In this document: positions 62,341-64,000 of the stretch, piece after piece
Layout of the letters: every line of letters starts with the position of its first letter
Numbering within the stretch: the stretch's first letter is position 1
Assembly (NCBI RefSeq): GCF_025567415.1
Contig: NZ_JAOQJV010000001.1
Coordinates: 186,001 to 250,000, forward strand
DNA length: 64,000 nt
DNA from: Claveliimonas ammoniilytica
GTDB lineage: Bacteria > Bacillota > Clostridia > Lachnospirales > Lachnospiraceae
Reading direction: 5' to 3'
Made by a program: the position numbers and the translations under genes
The notes under the pieces: generated by a model
The model's input: the letters and a program-made list of their open reading frames with translations, nothing else
Databases searched by the model: none
What the model was told of the DNA's origin: nothing

Positions 62341-63342
62341 ATGAAAGGTAAAATCAAGCAGATTTGTGTGTTGGTAGATGATGTGCAGAAAGCGATGAAA
62401 GAATATTGGGAAAAATTCGGTATTGGGCCATGGGATATCCGACATTTTACACCGGACACGGTGCATGATTTATATGTGCGTGGCGAAGCAGTGACTGAAG
62501 GATTTGACTTTATCTGTGCTGTCTGCTGGGCAGGTGATATGGAATTTGAATTAATTCAACCGATCAAAGGTCCAAATATTTACTGGGAATTTTTAGAAAA
62601 ATACGGCAGCGGACTTCACCATTTTAAAATTGTAATTCCTGATGATGAAGAATTGAGGGCGTATGTAGACGAATTACAGGCGAAGGGCCTTAAAGTAACA
62701 CAGACAGGCTGGATTGATAATGATGTACATTATTATCTGGATTCATATGAACAGCTTGGACTGACATTGGAACTTGGAAATGGCGGTAAGATTGGACCAG
62801 CACCAGAGGTTTATCCGGAGGAAGGTGCGATTCGGTCAATAAACCACATTCCGAATATCAGACAGCTTGCAATTGTCGTTGACGATGCGGAAAAATACAT
62901 GAAGAATTATGCATATTATCTCGGAATCGATGGATGGGATGTGCGCCATTTTACGCCGGATAAGGTAAAGAGCCTGAAAGTAGGCGGTCATGAAGTGAAA
63001 GAGGAATTTGATTTTATCTGTGCAGTGAAATGGGCGGGAGATATGGAGATTGAAATCATTCAGCCAGTCAAAGGACCGAATATTTACTGGGAATTTCTGG
63101 AGAAACAGGGACCGGGATTCCATCATATTAAAGATATATTTTCAGACGAAGAGATTGCAGAAGAATGTGATCGCCTGAAAGCGTATGATGTGGAGATTAT
63201 GCAGACCGGATGGATCGATGGAGACAGTCACTATTATATGAGTACGCAAAAATTTCTTGATATGATCATAGAGTTTGGAAATGGTGGTAAGATCGGACCA
63301 CCGGATTATGTGTTTGCAGATGGAAAGCGGAGGCATTCTTGA
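62341..63342 (+). CDS. tandem-VOC (glyoxalase-fold) protein
   Basis: 333 residues composed of two homologous halves (about 1-165 and 175-333), each with RHFTPD, FDFICAV-x-WAGDME, KGPNIYWEFLEK and TGWIDxDxHYY. Each half is a VOC module similar to methylmalonyl-CoA epimerase or sugar epimerases. The usual first-strand metal His is Gln in both halves (IKQICVLV, IRQLAIVV), while GLHHFKI/GFHHIKD and LELGNG/IEFGNG keep His and Glu. Possible epimerase or isomerase acting with the Gfo/Idh enzyme. SD GGGAGG. Confidence 0.85.
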   Translation: MKGKIKQICVLVDDVQKAMKEYWEKFGIGPWDIRHFTPDTVHDLYVRGEAVTEGFDFICAVCWAGDMEFELIQPIKGPNIYWEFLEKYGSGLHHFKIVIPDDEELRAYVDELQAKGLKVTQTGWIDNDVHYYLDSYEQLGLTLELGNGGKIGPAPEVYPEEGAIRSINHIPNIRQLAIVVDDAEKYMKNYAYYLGIDGWDVRHFTPDKVKSLKVGGHEVKEEFDFICAVKWAGDMEIEIIQPVKGPNIYWEFLEKQGPGFHHIKDIFSDEEIAEECDRLKAYDVEIMQTGWIDGDSHYYMSTQKFLDMIIEFGNGGKIGPPDYVFADGKRRHS

Positions 63343-63383
63343 ACTTTTATCTCCAACATTGTATCTATATTGAATAATCAGTA

Positions 63384-63440
63384 TTGACAATTATATGTTG
63401 TGCAATATATAACAAAAAAAGTGGCTTAAAACGATTAAAG
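63384..63440 (+). promoter_or_regulatory. promoter and candidate LacI-type operator of the second regulator
   Basis: TTGACA (63384-63389), 16 bases, TATATA (63406-63411). At 63425-63440 CTTAAAACGATTAAAG is an imperfect palindrome (12 of 16 symmetric) with a central CG, the LacI-family operator style. Confidence 0.5.
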
Positions 63441-63466
63441 GTAGCAAAATACACAGGAGATAAGAA

Positions 63467-64000
63467 GTGCGCGCAACAATTAAAGATGTGGCGAAGCTTG
63501 CTGGTGTATCGACGGCAACGGTATCTAATGTGCTGACTGGACGTAAGAATGTCAGTGAATCATTACGTCGCCGGGTGAATGAAGCAAGTGCCGAATTGGA
63601 CTATAAACCAAATAGTATAGCGAGAAGCCTGAAGACGAATCAGAGTCACACGATTGGTGTGATCGTGCCGGATATCCTGAATCCTTTCTTCGCGGAAGTG
63701 CTGAAACATATTGGCTATGAGGCATCCAGAAAGGATTATCAGGTCGTGATGTATGAATCAGGTGAAAGCGTCAGACAGGAGAAAAAGCTGCTTCAGCAAT
63801 TAGTGGAAAGTGGAGTTGATGGAATTATTGATATTACATCGCGCCTGGATCGTGAAGAGTTAAAAGCAGGTTTTTCAGTGCCGCTTGTGCTTGGAGATCG
63901 TGTGGCATTTGACAGTGTGGGTAATGTGGCATTTGCACATACAGATAATCATGCCAGCGGACGAATTGCTGCAGATCACCTGATTGAGCGTGGGTATCGG
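63467..64000 (+). CDS. LacI family transcriptional regulator (5' part, runs off the window)
   Basis: 178 codons visible from GTG 63467 with AGGAG upstream. The helix-turn-helix TIKDVAKLAGVSTATVSNVL is followed by the sugar-binding domain (IGVIVPDILNPFFAEVLKHI ... HTDNHASGRIAADHLIERGYR). Different from the first LacI protein in the window. Presumably controls the adjacent carbohydrate genes or those beyond the right edge. Confidence 0.93.
   Translation, partial: MRATIKDVAKLAGVSTATVSNVLTGRKNVSESLRRRVNEASAELDYKPNSIARSLKTNQSHTIGVIVPDILNPFFAEVLKHIGYEASRKDYQVVMYESGESVRQEKKLLQQLVESGVDGIIDITSRLDREELKAGFSVPLVLGDRVAFDSVGNVAFAHTDNHASGRIAADHLIERGYR

Overview
The window reads as a chromosomal segment of a spore-forming, low-to-mid GC Firmicute of the Lachnospiraceae type. 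Evidence: the sporulation genes gpr and spoIIP, the rimP-nusA-ylxR-ylxQ-infB-rbfA order, a NiCo riboswitch, the GGGtGRT/IscU-like gene pair, strong AGGAGG ribosome binding sites and frequent TTG/GTG starts. There are no rRNA or tRNA genes, CRISPR arrays, transposases or phage genes. The genus is not determined.

Layout. 1-3.9 kb: the 5' part of pyrB (minus strand) with an attenuator-like leader, then pheA, a DUF815 ATPase and an HD hydrolase. 3.75-4.6 kb is a decaying patch: the C-terminal end of a lost membrane protein, azlD, and an azlC that has lost its middle. 4.6-12.1 kb is housekeeping: rqcH diverging from yicC-gmk-rpoZ-rimO-pgsA-cinA(C-terminal) and a GNAT-membrane-DUF3298 fusion. 12.2-14.0 kb: the IscU-like scaffold and the GGGtGRT protein, of unknown joint function. 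14.2-16.3 kb: a small secreted protein and a Lon-like AAA+ ATPase without a protease domain.

16.3-27.6 kb is an accessory stretch: an alpha/beta hydrolase with an ABC/FtsX exporter behind an elaborate dyad-rich promoter, a NiCo riboswitch with its CDF metal exporter, a 2H phosphoesterase, DUF3592, Nudix, a frameshifted TetR gene, a membrane-linked methyltransferase, a membrane-anchored XRE regulator and a MATE pump. The dyad GTTAG-N6-CTAAC occurs at the tetR promoter, just downstream of the exporter promoter and just downstream of the enolase promoter, suggesting one TetR regulon. 27.8-34.0 kb: enolase, ferredoxin-like aldo/keto reductase, an ABC-F protein, ilvN and ilvC. 34.1-43.6 kb: a GH2 beta-galactosidase, then a two-component system with its own ABC/FtsX transporter, an operator of repeated GTAAGAT half-sites between them, and a low-GC tail with a small signal-peptide ORF broken by a stop codon, a membrane-anchored protein and a lipoprotein.

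43.6-59.1 kb: rpsT (minus), gpr, spoIIP, a second type II topoisomerase pair (parE/parC type), and the translation operon rimP-nusA-ylxR-ylxQ-infB-rbfA-nrnA-truB-ribF. 59.2-64.0 kb is a carbohydrate locus: PfkB sugar kinase, LacI regulator, Gfo/Idh/MocA dehydrogenase, a tandem-VOC protein and the start of a second LacI regulator.

The most interesting items are the shared TetR-type operator with its apparently broken regulator, the two-component/ABC/peptide cassette, the GGGtGRT pair, and the protease-less Lon-like ATPase. None is proven novel from sequence alone.
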